Assembly: GCA_963846885.1 (NCBI GenBank) | Contig: CAWJXS010000020.1 | Coordinates: 62,001-126,000, forward strand | Origin: RPQJ01 sp963846885 | Lineage (GTDB): Bacteria; Pseudomonadota; Gammaproteobacteria; Steroidobacterales; Steroidobacteraceae | Length of the DNA stretch: 64,000 nucleotides | Reading direction: 5' to 3' | Part shown: piece after piece, positions 1-8,480 of the stretch | Layout of the letters: every line of letters starts with the position of its first letter | Numbering within the stretch: the stretch's first letter is position 1 | Made by a program: the position numbers and the translations under genes | Notes under the pieces: generated by a model | Seen by the model: the letters and a program-made list of their open reading frames with translations, nothing else | What the model was told of the DNA's origin: nothing | The model's database searches: none

Positions 1-311
1 GCAAGGCCGCGGTCGACTTTGCGCTCAAGGGCCACAACTCGGTGATGCCGACGATCGTGCGCACTTCGAACAAGCCGTACCGCTGGAAGATCGGCATGGC
101 CAGCCTCGACCAGGTGGCCAACGTCGAGAAGATGCTGCCCCGCGACTACATCACGGCCGACGGCTTCGGCATCACGGCCAAGGGTCGCAAGTACCTCGCG
201 CCCCTGATCCAGGGCGAGGACTACCCCCCGTACGAGGGCGGCCTGCCGAAATACGTGGTGCTGAAGAACAAACCGGTGAAAAAGAAGCTTAAAAAAGCCT
301 TTGTGGTATAG
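1..311 (+). CDS. pfp: Pyrophosphate-dependent 6-phosphofructokinase, C-terminal end (partial)
   Basis: The reading frame is open from the window edge and ends at TAG 309-311, leaving about the last 102 residues. The segment GHNSVMPTIVR and the tail GEDYPPYEGGLPKYVVLKN match the C-terminal part of bacterial PPi-type phosphofructokinases, which convert fructose 6-phosphate to the 1,6-bisphosphate (reversibly) using pyrophosphate. The active-site half lies upstream of the window, so PPi rather than ATP use is inferred from the tail and from the neighbour: the next gene is a pyrophosphate-driven proton pump. The protein ends in a lysine-rich stretch (KKKLKK). Confidence 0.78.
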   Translation, partial: KAAVDFALKGHNSVMPTIVRTSNKPYRWKIGMASLDQVANVEKMLPRDYITADGFGITAKGRKYLAPLIQGEDYPPYEGGLPKYVVLKNKPVKKKLKKAFVV

Positions 312-419
312 TCCGGCGCCTTTTTTCCGGGGCTTGCACGGTCTGGATCGAGTCGCAGAACTCGCCGCCCGCGCCACTCCGCCAGGTTTCCGATAGAAGA
401 CCCGTTTGGGAGGTTGAGC

Positions 420-2462
420 ATGACTACTAACTTCGCGCTGCTGCTCGCGATCGCCGCTGGCGTGGCCGCAATCCTGTACGGCATCCTGTCCGTACGCTGG
501 ATCATCGCCCAGCCTGCAGGCAACGCCCGCATGCAGGAAATCGCCGCTGCCATTCAGCAGGGCGCCACCGCCTACCTGAACCGGCAGTACTCGACGATCG
601 GCATCGTCGGCGGCGTACTGTTCCTGGTGCTCGGCCTCTCGCTCGGGTGGGGCACGGCAGGCGGCTTCGCCGTCGGCGCGATCCTCTCGGGCCTCGCCGG
701 TTACATCGGCATGAACGTGTCGGTGCGCGCCAACGTGCGCACGGCCCACGCGGCCAGCATCGGCCTCAACCCCGCGCTGCAGGTCGCGTTCCGCGGCGGC
801 GCCATCACCGGCATGCTCGTCGTCGGCTTAGGGCTCCTGGGCGTGGCGGCGTACTACTGGATCATGCTCAGCGTCACCGGCGGCGACGTCGACAAGTCGC
901 TGCACGCGCTCGTCGGCCTGGCCTTCGGCGGCTCGCTGATCTCGATCTTCGCGCGTCTCGGCGGCGGCATTTTCACGAAGGGTGCCGACGTCGGCGCCGA
1001 CCTCGTGGGCAAGGTCGAAGCCGGCATCCCCGAGGACGACCCGCGCAACCCGGCCGTGATCGCCGACAACGTCGGTGACAACGTGGGTGACTGCGCCGGC
1101 ATGGCCGCCGACCTGTTCGAGACCTATGCCGTGACGGTCGTCGCGACCATGCTGCTCGCCGGCCTGACCATGCAGGCGACGCTCGGCATCAACGCCGTGC
1201 TGTATCCGCTGGTGCTCGGCGCCGTCTCGATCGTCGCTTCGATCGCCGGCACGTTCTTCGTGAAGGCGCGCGATGGCGGCAAGATCATGAACGCGCTGTA
1301 TCGCGGCCTGCTCGTCTCTGGCCTGATCGCCGCGGTGGCGTTCTACTTCGTCACGACCAGCATGATGGGCGACGCGGCCATGCCGCTGTTCGGCTGCGCG
1401 CTGATCGGCCTCGCGCTGACGGCTGCGATGATCTGGATCACCGAGTACTACACCGCCACCGAATACGCCCCCGTGCGTTACGTTGCCGCGGCGTCGCAGA
1501 CCGGTCACGGCACGAACGTGATCGCGGGCCTCGCAGTCTCGATGCGTTCCACCGCCTGGCCGGTGCTCGCGATCTGCGCCGCCATCTGGGGCGCGTATTC
1601 GCTGTACGGCCTCTACGGCATCGCGATCGCCGCGACGGCCATGCTGTCGATGACCGGCGTGATCGTCGCACTCGACGCGTACGGCCCGATCACCGACAAC
1701 GGCGGCGGCATCGCCGAGATGGCCGGCCTGCCCAAGGAAGTGCGCAAGGTCACCGACGCGCTCGACGCGGTCGGCAACACGACCAAGGCCGTCACCAAGG
1801 GCTACGCGATCGGCTCGGCCGGTCTCGCGGCGCTGGTGCTCTTCGCCGACTACACCAACAACCTGCAGATCGCGGGCAAGTTGCAGGTGTTCTCGCTGTC
1901 GGATCCGGCCGTCATCATCGGCCTGTTCATCGGCGGTCTGGTGCCTTACCTGTTCGGCGCCATGGCGATGGAAGCCGTGGGTCGCGCAGCGGGCTCGGTG
2001 GTCGTCGAAGTGCGCCGCCAGTTCAAGGAGATCCCGGGCATCATGGCCGGCACCGCGAAGCCTGACTACTCGCGCGCCGTCGACATGCTGACCAAGGCGG
2101 CGATCAAGGAAATGATCGTGCCGTCGCTGCTGCCGATCCTGGTGCCGGTGGTCGTCGGCTTCGGCATGAACTTCCTGCTCGGTGATGGCGCGGGCATCCG
2201 CGCGCTCGGCGGCGTGCTGATCGGCACGATCGTCACGGGCCTCTTCGTCGCCATCTCGATGTGCACGGGCGGCGGCGCCTGGGACAACGCGAAGAAGTAT
2301 GTCGAAGAAGGCAACTTCGGCGGCAAGGGTTCCGAGACGCACAAGGCGGCCGTCACCGGCGACACCGTCGGCGATCCGTACAAGGACACCGCTGGCCCGG
2401 CGATCAACCCGCTGATCAAGATCATCAACATCGTGGCGCTGCTGCTGGTGCCGCTGCTCTGA
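420..2462 (+). CDS. hppA: K+-independent proton-translocating pyrophosphatase
   Basis: A 680-residue, very hydrophobic protein with the usual 15-17 membrane segments, which hydrolyses cytoplasmic PPi and pumps H+ across the inner membrane. The catalytic loops are intact: GADVGADLVGK near residues 187-197 and DNVGDNVGDCAGMAADLFE near 216-234. The GNTTKA motif near residue 451 carries lysine where K+-dependent enzymes have alanine, which marks the K+-independent, H+-pumping class. ATG 420 is chosen because GGGAGG at 408-413 sits six bases ahead; a TTG at 414 is in frame but has no room for a ribosome site. It follows the PPi-phosphofructokinase in the same direction, so the two probably work as a PPi-energy pair. 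A terminator follows the gene. Confidence 0.97.
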   Translation: MTTNFALLLAIAAGVAAILYGILSVRWIIAQPAGNARMQEIAAAIQQGATAYLNRQYSTIGIVGGVLFLVLGLSLGWGTAGGFAVGAILSGLAGYIGMNVSVRANVRTAHAASIGLNPALQVAFRGGAITGMLVVGLGLLGVAAYYWIMLSVTGGDVDKSLHALVGLAFGGSLISIFARLGGGIFTKGADVGADLVGKVEAGIPEDDPRNPAVIADNVGDNVGDCAGMAADLFETYAVTVVATMLLAGLTMQATLGINAVLYPLVLGAVSIVASIAGTFFVKARDGGKIMNALYRGLLVSGLIAAVAFYFVTTSMMGDAAMPLFGCALIGLALTAAMIWITEYYTATEYAPVRYVAAASQTGHGTNVIAGLAVSMRSTAWPVLAICAAIWGAYSLYGLYGIAIAATAMLSMTGVIVALDAYGPITDNGGGIAEMAGLPKEVRKVTDALDAVGNTTKAVTKGYAIGSAGLAALVLFADYTNNLQIAGKLQVFSLSDPAVIIGLFIGGLVPYLFGAMAMEAVGRAAGSVVVEVRRQFKEIPGIMAGTAKPDYSRAVDMLTKAAIKEMIVPSLLPILVPVVVGFGMNFLLGDGAGIRALGGVLIGTIVTGLFVAISMCTGGGAWDNAKKYVEEGNFGGKGSETHKAAVTGDTVGDPYKDTAGPAINPLIKIINIVALLLVPLL

Positions 2463-2470
2463 TGATCGTC

Positions 2471-2521
2471 CTCACCTCTCCCGCTCTTGCGGGAGAGGTC
2501 GGCCGAGAGGCCGGGTGAGGG
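2471..2521. repeat. REP-like palindromic repeat, copy 1
   Basis: A 51-bp unit directly after hppA. It contains the hairpin TCTCCCGC/GCGGGAGA and a GGCC-type second hairpin, closed by outer arms CCTCACC and GGTGAGG. The same unit is found at 60368-60411 and, inverted, at 61830-61873, with a partial copy at 60760-60783. It looks like a REP element; no associated transposase is visible in the window. Confidence 0.8.
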
Positions 2522-2533
2522 TCTTGAACCAAG

Positions 2534-2561
2534 AAAGGCCCCGAGCAATCGGGGCCTTTTT
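2534..2561 (+). terminator. Rho-independent terminator after hppA
   Basis: The perfect arms AAAGGCCCCGA and TCGGGGCCTTT enclose a short GCAA loop, and the right arm runs into a T tract. It lies 72 bp past the hppA stop and behind the REP-like repeat, so it ends the pfp-hppA transcript. Confidence 0.9.
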
Positions 2562-2682
2562 CATTGGGCGTTCACCCGTGTGTTGCGCTGCGAGCCCCGA
2601 CGGCGAAACCAGCCGTTGAAGCCGGCGCTGTGGTGCCTCAGACTTTGACGCCGCACAAGAGCCGTGATTTCCGGAGAAAAGC

Positions 2683-3072
2683 ATGTTCAGTCACGTGATG
2701 GTTGGTTCGAATGACATCGATCGTTCCAAGCGCTTCTACGATGCCGTGCTCGCGACGCTGGGCGCAGGCGAACCATTGCGGAACCTGGCAGGCACCGGCC
2801 ACACCCGGCTCTTCTACCGGCACGATGGCAGCACGTTCTGCGTCACCGAGCCCATCAACGGCGAGCCAGCCACGTCCGCCAACGGCGGCACGATCGGCTT
2901 CAAATGCCACTCGCCCGAACAGGTACAGCAGTTCCATGACGCAGCCGTGGCGCATGGCGGCACTTCGATCGAAGCAGCGCCGGGCCTGCGCGAAAGCAAA
3001 ATGGGGTCGCTGCACCTGGCGTATGTCCGCGATCCCGACGGCAACAAGCTCTGCGCACTTTTCCGCCCCTAG
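2683..3072 (+). CDS. VOC (glyoxalase/bleomycin-resistance) family protein
   Basis: A 129-residue single-domain protein of the vicinal oxygen chelate fold. It starts MFSHVMVGSNDIDRSKRFYD, typical of the first beta-alpha-beta module, and ends with DPDGNKLCALFRP, the usual VOC C-terminal metal-ligand region. Family members bind a divalent metal and act on varied small substrates; nothing here fixes the substrate. A GGAGA ribosome site lies ahead of ATG 2683. It stands alone between the hppA terminator and the DUF924 gene, and is probably cytoplasmic. Confidence 0.88.
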   Translation: MFSHVMVGSNDIDRSKRFYDAVLATLGAGEPLRNLAGTGHTRLFYRHDGSTFCVTEPINGEPATSANGGTIGFKCHSPEQVQQFHDAAVAHGGTSIEAAPGLRESKMGSLHLAYVRDPDGNKLCALFRP

Positions 3073-3162
3073 CCGGATCGCCGGACGCCGAGCGCCAATT
3101 CGCCGCGGGTTGCGACGGCGCCCGCGCGATGCTCAGGCTTCGTCCGCAGCAAAGGAAGAGTC

Positions 3163-3699
3163 ATGCACACGGACGTCCTTGCCTTCTGGTTCGGGGAAAT
3201 CGACCCCCGGCTGTGGTTTGCCGCAGACAGTGATTTTGACGACCTGATCCGCGGACGCTTTCTCGGGTTGATCGATCAGGCCGCTGCCGGCGAGCTGTTC
3301 CCGTGGCGAGTCACGGCCGCAGGTCGTCTCGCAGAAATCATCGTGCTCGATCAGTTCCCGCGGAATGTGCATCGCAATACTGCGCGGGCATTCGCGCACG
3401 ACCCGATCGCACTGGTGCTGGCGCAGGAGGCCGTCGCAGCCGGAGCACTGGACCTGCTCGACCCGACGCAGCGCAGTTTCCTGCTGCTCCCTTACATGCA
3501 CAGCGAATCGCCGCAGATTCATGCCGTGGCCGAAAGGCTGTTCAAAGACTTTACGCCTGCACTGAATTACGACTTCGAGTTACGGCACAAAGCGATCATC
3601 GATCGCTTCGGCCGCTACCCGCACCGAAACGAATTGCTGGGCCGTATCTCGACGGCCGACGAGGTGGAGTTTCTGGCGCAACCCGGTTCGCGGTTCTGA
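3163..3699 (+). CDS. DUF924 family protein
   Basis: A 178-residue cytoplasmic protein matching the DUF924 family in length and order of motifs: the start VLAFWFGEIDPRLWF, the central LDQFPRNVHRNTARAF, then RSFLLLPYMHSES and RHKAIIDRFGRYPHRN. The family is all-helical (TPR-like) and has no established biochemical function. AGGAAGAG lies just ahead of ATG 3163. Its TGA is followed at once by the GTG start of the rhomboid fusion, so the two genes are probably co-translated. Confidence 0.9.
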   Translation: MHTDVLAFWFGEIDPRLWFAADSDFDDLIRGRFLGLIDQAAAGELFPWRVTAAGRLAEIIVLDQFPRNVHRNTARAFAHDPIALVLAQEAVAAGALDLLDPTQRSFLLLPYMHSESPQIHAVAERLFKDFTPALNYDFELRHKAIIDRFGRYPHRNELLGRISTADEVEFLAQPGSRF

Positions 3700-6675
3700 G
3701 TGACTGCCGTGGAGCCGACGAGCAACGAGACCGCCGTCTACGCCCCCCGCAGATTTGAAGGTCGATTCACGCCAGCGGATGGCATTCGCGGGTGGCTGCA
3801 GGCACGAGCGACGCAGCAACCTTTGTACGGTGCGGCTTCGCTCGAGATCGCGTCGACGTCGGTCAGCGTGAGGGGATGGCAGCGCAGCTGGCTCGGGGCG
3901 CAGGAACCCGTCGAGAAGGCGTTCACGCCCCTCCAGATCCGGAATTCGGTGCGCACCGGCAACGTCGTCCGTTTCGAGGCGCAAATGGGCCGTCGCTGGC
4001 GCGTGCTTCTATTCGACGCTGGCGACGAGACTGCTGCCACTGAATTGCTGGCGACGATGCCGCAGACCAGGACTGCAGGCTTCGACGAGACGTGGGCCGG
4101 GCTGCAGGAGTTCAATCGCGTCCTCGACGCAGAGAATCATCGCACCTGGGTCACCCCCACCTTTGTCATCGCGAATATCGCGGCGTTCGTGGCGCTGCTC
4201 TACGTGGGCGACGGCGGCATCGACCCGATGTCGCTGGCGCGGTGGGGCAACACGGGACTGCTGACGACACAAGGAGAATGGTGGCGACTGCTGTCCGCCG
4301 CGTTCCTGCACTGGAACCTGCTGCACATCGCACTGAACATGTGGGCCCTGTGGAATGCGGGCCGGCTCGTCGAGCGGCTGTACGGCAGCGTGCCGTATGC
4401 AGGCATCTACCTGGCGAGCGGCGTGATCGGCAATCTCGCGAGCACGTTGTGGAATCCTGCGCTGACGACCGCAGGCGCGTCGGGAGCGGTGTTCGGCGTG
4501 CTCGGCGCCATGCTCGCCTGCATGCTGACCGATCGTGGCTTGCCGCAGGTGGTCGTCAAGGCGCATCGCTGGAGCACGCTGGGCTTCGTCCTGCTGAACC
4601 TGCTGATCGGCGCCTTGTCGGTCGGCGTCGACAACGCGGCTCACGTCGGCGGCCTGGTCACGGGCTTTACGCTCGGCTGGCTGCTCGCGCGTCCCACCGC
4701 GGGCAGTCGTCGCGCAGACGTTTCTCCGCAGCGCGCGACCCTGGCCGTTGCGCTCGTCGGCATCGTGCTGGCGCTGGGCATGCATGTACTCAAGTCGCCC
4801 ACGTCCGACCCAGCGGGCCCCTACGGCTGGACCCAGCGCCATGCGTGGTACCTGGACGGCGAGATGCGACACATGCGGATCGCCGATCGCCTCAACGGGC
4901 AATTGCAGGCCGGGCAGATCAGTCCGGCCGACTACGCAGATGCAGTGCAGAGCGACTTGCTGCCTTTCCTCGAGGAAGCGGGCAAGCGACTCGCAAGCGA
5001 GGCGACTGCGGGTCCGACGCCAGCGCCTGCTGCATACGGCGAGCTTGCGCGTCGCTTCGTCGAGGCACGGCACGCCTGGCTGCAGTCCGTCGTGACCGCC
5101 ATTGGAAGCTCGTCCGCCGAGGACCGGGCGCGGGCGGCAACCCTGCAGGACGTCGCCGATCGCGCGCAGGCGCGCCTCGCGGTCGCGCAGGCGCGTGAGC
5201 AGTTCAATGGGCGCTGGACCGGCTTGCGCGCGGCACTGCTCGACCGCTACTGGACGTGGCAGCAGGCGCAGCCCGACGGATGCGTGCGGCCGCCGTCACA
5301 ATGGCGCCGTGTGGCCTCGACGACGGATGCGCGCAGCGACGGGCCGTGGCTCCGTCGCGCCGCGGGCTGCGAGGCGCAGCACCAGCTGCTGCAACGCGAC
5401 TTCCAGGCGCTGGAAGACGATATTGCCGCCGCGCTCGCTTCCCTGAACGACCTGCCGGACGGCACGTCCACCTATGCGGGCATCTTCGGCGGCCTCAGCG
5501 ACCTCTTCCGTTTCGGCCGGGTCCCGCCGGAGTTGTTGCTGGAGCGTTTCGCAGACTGGCGCCGAGGGTTCCCAGACTCTGTCATCCCAGACTTGCTCGA
5601 AGCCGACTTCTACCAGCAGCTCGCCTGGGCCGCGCGAGGCGGCGGTACCGCAGAGACCGTCCGTGCGCAGGACTGGCAGCTGTTCCATTACCGGATCCGG
5701 CTGGCGCAAGCGATCATGGACGATATCGACCCACGCGCTCACGCACAGCCGTACTGGCACACCAACTCGATCCACCTCGCACTCGAGGGGTCGGCGACTG
5801 TCGAGGAAATGCGTGCGATGTTCGATGCAGGTGCGCAAGCCTTTCCAGGCTACCTGCCCTTGTACAAGGCCATGCTGCGCGTGCTCATGCCACGCTGGGA
5901 AGGCTCGACCGCAGCAGTCACGGACTTCATCGACGAAGTCTCCCGCTCCCGCGGCGACTCGATGTACGCGCGCCTGCATGCGTACAACGCGCGCCTGGAA
6001 GGCGACGACGGCGACGTGTTCGAAGGGAACGTCGACTGGGACCGGATCCGCTCGGGTTTCGAGCAACTGCAGCAGCAACACGCCACCAGCGACTTCATTT
6101 TGAACGAGTTCGCCTACATGGCCTGCCGCCGTGGCGACGCGCGAACCTACGCGAAGCTCAGCGGCCTGGCCGGCCAACGCGCCTCGTCGACTGCCTGGTC
6201 CGAAGGATTCTCGCTCGAGAGTTGCGACGAGAAATTCGCGCTCGCCGAGCCAGTTGCATTGACCGATCCGGTCGGCACCCCGTTCGGCAGCAAGGAGAGA
6301 AAGTTCTCCGCCGCTGACGTCGAGTGGATCAAGCGCCAGACGGAAGTGGCGCTGGCGGCCGCCGAGCCCGTGCGTACAGCCATCACGGAGTACGTCGAAC
6401 TGCACGGCAGCCTGCCATCCGATGCCGTGCTGCGCGACGCTCCAGAGTTCAAGGCAGTTGATCCAATGGGCGCAGCGGTGACGATCGGGCTGGGCGCATC
6501 GATCGACATGAAGCTGATCGGCGGTCCGCTGGACGGGAAAAAGTTTTCATGGACGCCCATCGAGAAGAACGGAAAACTCGCAGTGGTGGTGCGCGCAGGA
6601 GAAGATTCCGGAGGAGTTCCTGGGCCCGCCTTGCCGCTAGCGCGCGCCGGTCGATTGGAGCCGTGGCGGACGTGA
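3700..6675 (+). CDS. Rhomboid intramembrane serine protease with large C-terminal extension
   Basis: A 991-residue protein, several times longer than a plain rhomboid. Residues 1-145 form a soluble N-terminal region. A rhomboid domain spans about 150-345, with HWNLLHIALNMWAL, the catalytic serine in GASGAVFG (about residue 261) and the catalytic histidine in AHVGG (about residue 315). A further membrane helix follows near 347-365. Residues 370-860 are soluble; the part around 640-850 resembles DUF4034. The last ~120 residues (VRTAITEYVELHGSLP, then IGGPLDGKKFSWTP) resemble the C-terminal domain of type IV pilins. Start GTG 3700 directly abuts the upstream stop; no better start is visible. The rhomboid call is secure. 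The domain calls in the tail are inference and the substrate is unknown. Confidence 0.85.
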   Translation: MTAVEPTSNETAVYAPRRFEGRFTPADGIRGWLQARATQQPLYGAASLEIASTSVSVRGWQRSWLGAQEPVEKAFTPLQIRNSVRTGNVVRFEAQMGRRWRVLLFDAGDETAATELLATMPQTRTAGFDETWAGLQEFNRVLDAENHRTWVTPTFVIANIAAFVALLYVGDGGIDPMSLARWGNTGLLTTQGEWWRLLSAAFLHWNLLHIALNMWALWNAGRLVERLYGSVPYAGIYLASGVIGNLASTLWNPALTTAGASGAVFGVLGAMLACMLTDRGLPQVVVKAHRWSTLGFVLLNLLIGALSVGVDNAAHVGGLVTGFTLGWLLARPTAGSRRADVSPQRATLAVALVGIVLALGMHVLKSPTSDPAGPYGWTQRHAWYLDGEMRHMRIADRLNGQLQAGQISPADYADAVQSDLLPFLEEAGKRLASEATAGPTPAPAAYGELARRFVEARHAWLQSVVTAIGSSSAEDRARAATLQDVADRAQARLAVAQAREQFNGRWTGLRAALLDRYWTWQQAQPDGCVRPPSQWRRVASTTDARSDGPWLRRAAGCEAQHQLLQRDFQALEDDIAAALASLNDLPDGTSTYAGIFGGLSDLFRFGRVPPELLLERFADWRRGFPDSVIPDLLEADFYQQLAWAARGGGTAETVRAQDWQLFHYRIRLAQAIMDDIDPRAHAQPYWHTNSIHLALEGSATVEEMRAMFDAGAQAFPGYLPLYKAMLRVLMPRWEGSTAAVTDFIDEVSRSRGDSMYARLHAYNARLEGDDGDVFEGNVDWDRIRSGFEQLQQQHATSDFILNEFAYMACRRGDARTYAKLSGLAGQRASSTAWSEGFSLESCDEKFALAEPVALTDPVGTPFGSKERKFSAADVEWIKRQTEVALAAAEPVRTAITEYVELHGSLPSDAVLRDAPEFKAVDPMGAAVTIGLGASIDMKLIGGPLDGKKFSWTPIEKNGKLAVVVRAGEDSGGVPGPALPLARAGRLEPWRT

Positions 6676-6708
6676 TTTTCCGCCGTGTGTACTGGGGGGA
6701 AATGGAAG

Positions 6709-7527
6709 ATGAAGCGATCGCTCACCCGAGTCCTGACGACGGGACTGCTGCTGGCGCTGGGTGCGCTGTCGGCACAGGCACAAACCAAGGCCGAGGTCGT
6801 GCCGCCAGCCCGGGTCATGCTGCTCGGCCTGTTCCACTTCGACAATCCCGGTCTCGATGCAGTCCGCTACGACGCGCTGGACGTCATGCAGCCCGGCTCG
6901 CAGGCATACCTTGCGGAACTGGTGGCCAGCCTGGCGCAGTTTGCCCCCACCAAGGTGCTGCTGGAGTACCCCGACAAGAGCGACGATCTGATCAACCAGC
7001 GATTTGCTGCCTTCCAGGCAGGCACGTTCGAACTGCCGCGCAACGAGATCTATCAGCTCGGCTTCCGCGTTGCACGCCAGCAGCGCCACGCGCGGGTCTA
7101 TGGCTTCGATGCCGCGGCGCCGCCGCAGACGATCAAGCTCTGGGATTACCTCGCCAAGGATCCAGCGACCGAAAAGCGCCTGCTGGACCTGATCGCCGCG
7201 GAGTCCGCCAGACTGCAGGAACTGCATCGCTCCCGGTCCCTGCGGGAGATTCTCATCCTCAGCAATTCAGCCGCAGAAGATGCCCGCAACAAGGGCTTCT
7301 ACATGCTGTTGAACCCGGTCGCCGCCGCGAGTCGCGAATTTCACGGGGCGGACATGAATGCGGACTGGTGGCATCGCAATCTCCGGATGTATGCGCTGGT
7401 GCAGGAGCACGCGGGTCCCGGTGAGCGCGTGCTGGTCATCGCCGGCTCCGGGCACACGGCGATCCTGCGTGACTTCCTGCGCGCCGACTCCGATCGCGTG
7501 GCAGTCGATGTCCTGCCTTTTCTGTAA
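6709..7527 (+). CDS. DUF5694 family exported protein
   Basis: A 272-residue protein with a clear signal peptide (MKRSLTRVLTTGLLLALGAL, cleavage near AQA-QT), so it is periplasmic or secreted. The mature part starts VMLLGLFHFDNPGLD and contains KVLLEYPDKSDD and, near residue 246, GSGHTAIL. These are marks of DUF5694, which is related to the TraB/TIKI fold with GxxH motifs; no reaction is established. ATG 6709 is chosen over GTG 6685 because the signal peptide begins there and a GGGGGGA ribosome site precedes it. It follows the rhomboid gene by 33 bp. Confidence 0.85.
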   Translation: MKRSLTRVLTTGLLLALGALSAQAQTKAEVVPPARVMLLGLFHFDNPGLDAVRYDALDVMQPGSQAYLAELVASLAQFAPTKVLLEYPDKSDDLINQRFAAFQAGTFELPRNEIYQLGFRVARQQRHARVYGFDAAAPPQTIKLWDYLAKDPATEKRLLDLIAAESARLQELHRSRSLREILILSNSAAEDARNKGFYMLLNPVAAASREFHGADMNADWWHRNLRMYALVQEHAGPGERVLVIAGSGHTAILRDFLRADSDRVAVDVLPFL

Positions 7528-7551
7528 CGCGCAGCGTCACTGGAGCAGATG

Positions 7552-8013
7552 ATGCCCGTCCTCACGCCAGATCGATTCGTTACCGAGACCAACCCGGTCG
7601 AAGGAGCAGCCGAGCCTAACCAGACGCAATGGATCAGCGAGGCGGGTGAACTCACGCAGTTCGGTGCGTTCATCGAGGTACTGCAACCGGGCTGCCGGTC
7701 GTCGATCAAGCACTGGCACGCCGCCGAGGACGAAATGGTCTACGTGCTGGCAGGCGAAATCACCGTGGTCGAGGGCGAGTCCGAGCGGGTCATGCGCCCC
7801 GGTGACGCCGCCACCTTCAAGGCGGGCGTTGCCGTGGGCCATTGCCTGGAAAACCGCAGTTCCTCTCCCACGCGTTGCCTGGTGGTCGGGACTCGCGCAG
7901 TCGTCGACCGGATCACGTACCCCGATCATGGTCGCGTCCTGCTGCGCGACCGCACACTCCCGGACGACGTGTGGACGGACCTGGCGGGCCAGCCTGCAGA
8001 CAGTCCCTACTAG
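7552..8013 (+). CDS. Cupin domain protein
   Basis: A 153-residue single cupin. The first metal-binding motif is HWHAAEDEMVYVLAGE (from about residue 54) and the second is around GDAATFKAGVAVGHC, where a histidine is retained. Such small cupins bind a metal and act as dioxygenases, isomerases or sugar-binding proteins; the reaction cannot be told from the sequence. Two ATGs overlap at 7549 and 7552; the second gives the better distance from TGGAG at 7541-7545. It has no signal peptide. Confidence 0.87.
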   Translation: MPVLTPDRFVTETNPVEGAAEPNQTQWISEAGELTQFGAFIEVLQPGCRSSIKHWHAAEDEMVYVLAGEITVVEGESERVMRPGDAATFKAGVAVGHCLENRSSSPTRCLVVGTRAVVDRITYPDHGRVLLRDRTLPDDVWTDLAGQPADSPY

Positions 8014-8083
8014 GCATGTCCGGAGCGATTGGCGGGCAGTCTAGAATGCGGCTATCGCGATCGGGGCGCGGAAGGAGCGGGCA

Positions 8084-8473
8084 ATGCTGAAGGGATCGTG
8101 CCTGTGCGGGGCTGTCACCTTCGAGGCGACAGGCCCGGCGAGCCCCGTCGAGGTCTGCCACTGCACGCAATGCCGCAAATGGACCGGGCACTTCTTCGCG
8201 AACATCGAGGTGCCTCGCGACGGCCTGACGATCCACGGTGAGAACAACATTACGTGGCACCGCTCGTCCGCAAAGGTTCGCCGCGGCTTTTGTGCGACCT
8301 GCGGCTCCACGCTGTTCTTCGACCCGATCGATCGCAGCAAGCACCCATGGGTTGGCGTCGCGATGGGCGCGCTGGACACGCCGACCGGCTCGAAGATCGC
8401 GCTGCACATCTTCACTGCCGAGAAGGGCGACTACTACGACATCCCGGCGGGCGAGCAACAGAACGCGCACTGA
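8084..8473 (+). CDS. GFA family protein (CENP-V/GFA zinc-binding domain)
   Basis: A 129-residue protein with the full zinc-ligand pattern of the GFA family: CLCG near residue 6, CHCTQC near 24-29 and CATCG near 70. The family is named after glutathione-dependent formaldehyde-activating enzyme, but most members have no proven activity. The start ATG 8084 has GGAGCG ahead of it. It precedes the pullulanase gene by only a few bases in the same direction, with no evident functional link. Confidence 0.92.
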   Translation: MLKGSCLCGAVTFEATGPASPVEVCHCTQCRKWTGHFFANIEVPRDGLTIHGENNITWHRSSAKVRRGFCATCGSTLFFDPIDRSKHPWVGVAMGALDTPTGSKIALHIFTAEKGDYYDIPAGEQQNAH

Positions 8474-8480
8474 GCCCATC

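Noticed and set aside
291..318. A/T tracts and a TATAGT (307-312) at the end of pfp as terminator or hppA promoter
   Set aside because: The tracts do not form a clean stem and no -35 box is at the right distance, so I did not call either.
828..2342. A 504-residue open frame antisense to hppA
   Set aside because: It lies entirely opposite a well-conserved gene, is rich in Arg/His/Asp as expected from complementary high-GC codons, and shows no motif or ribosome site.
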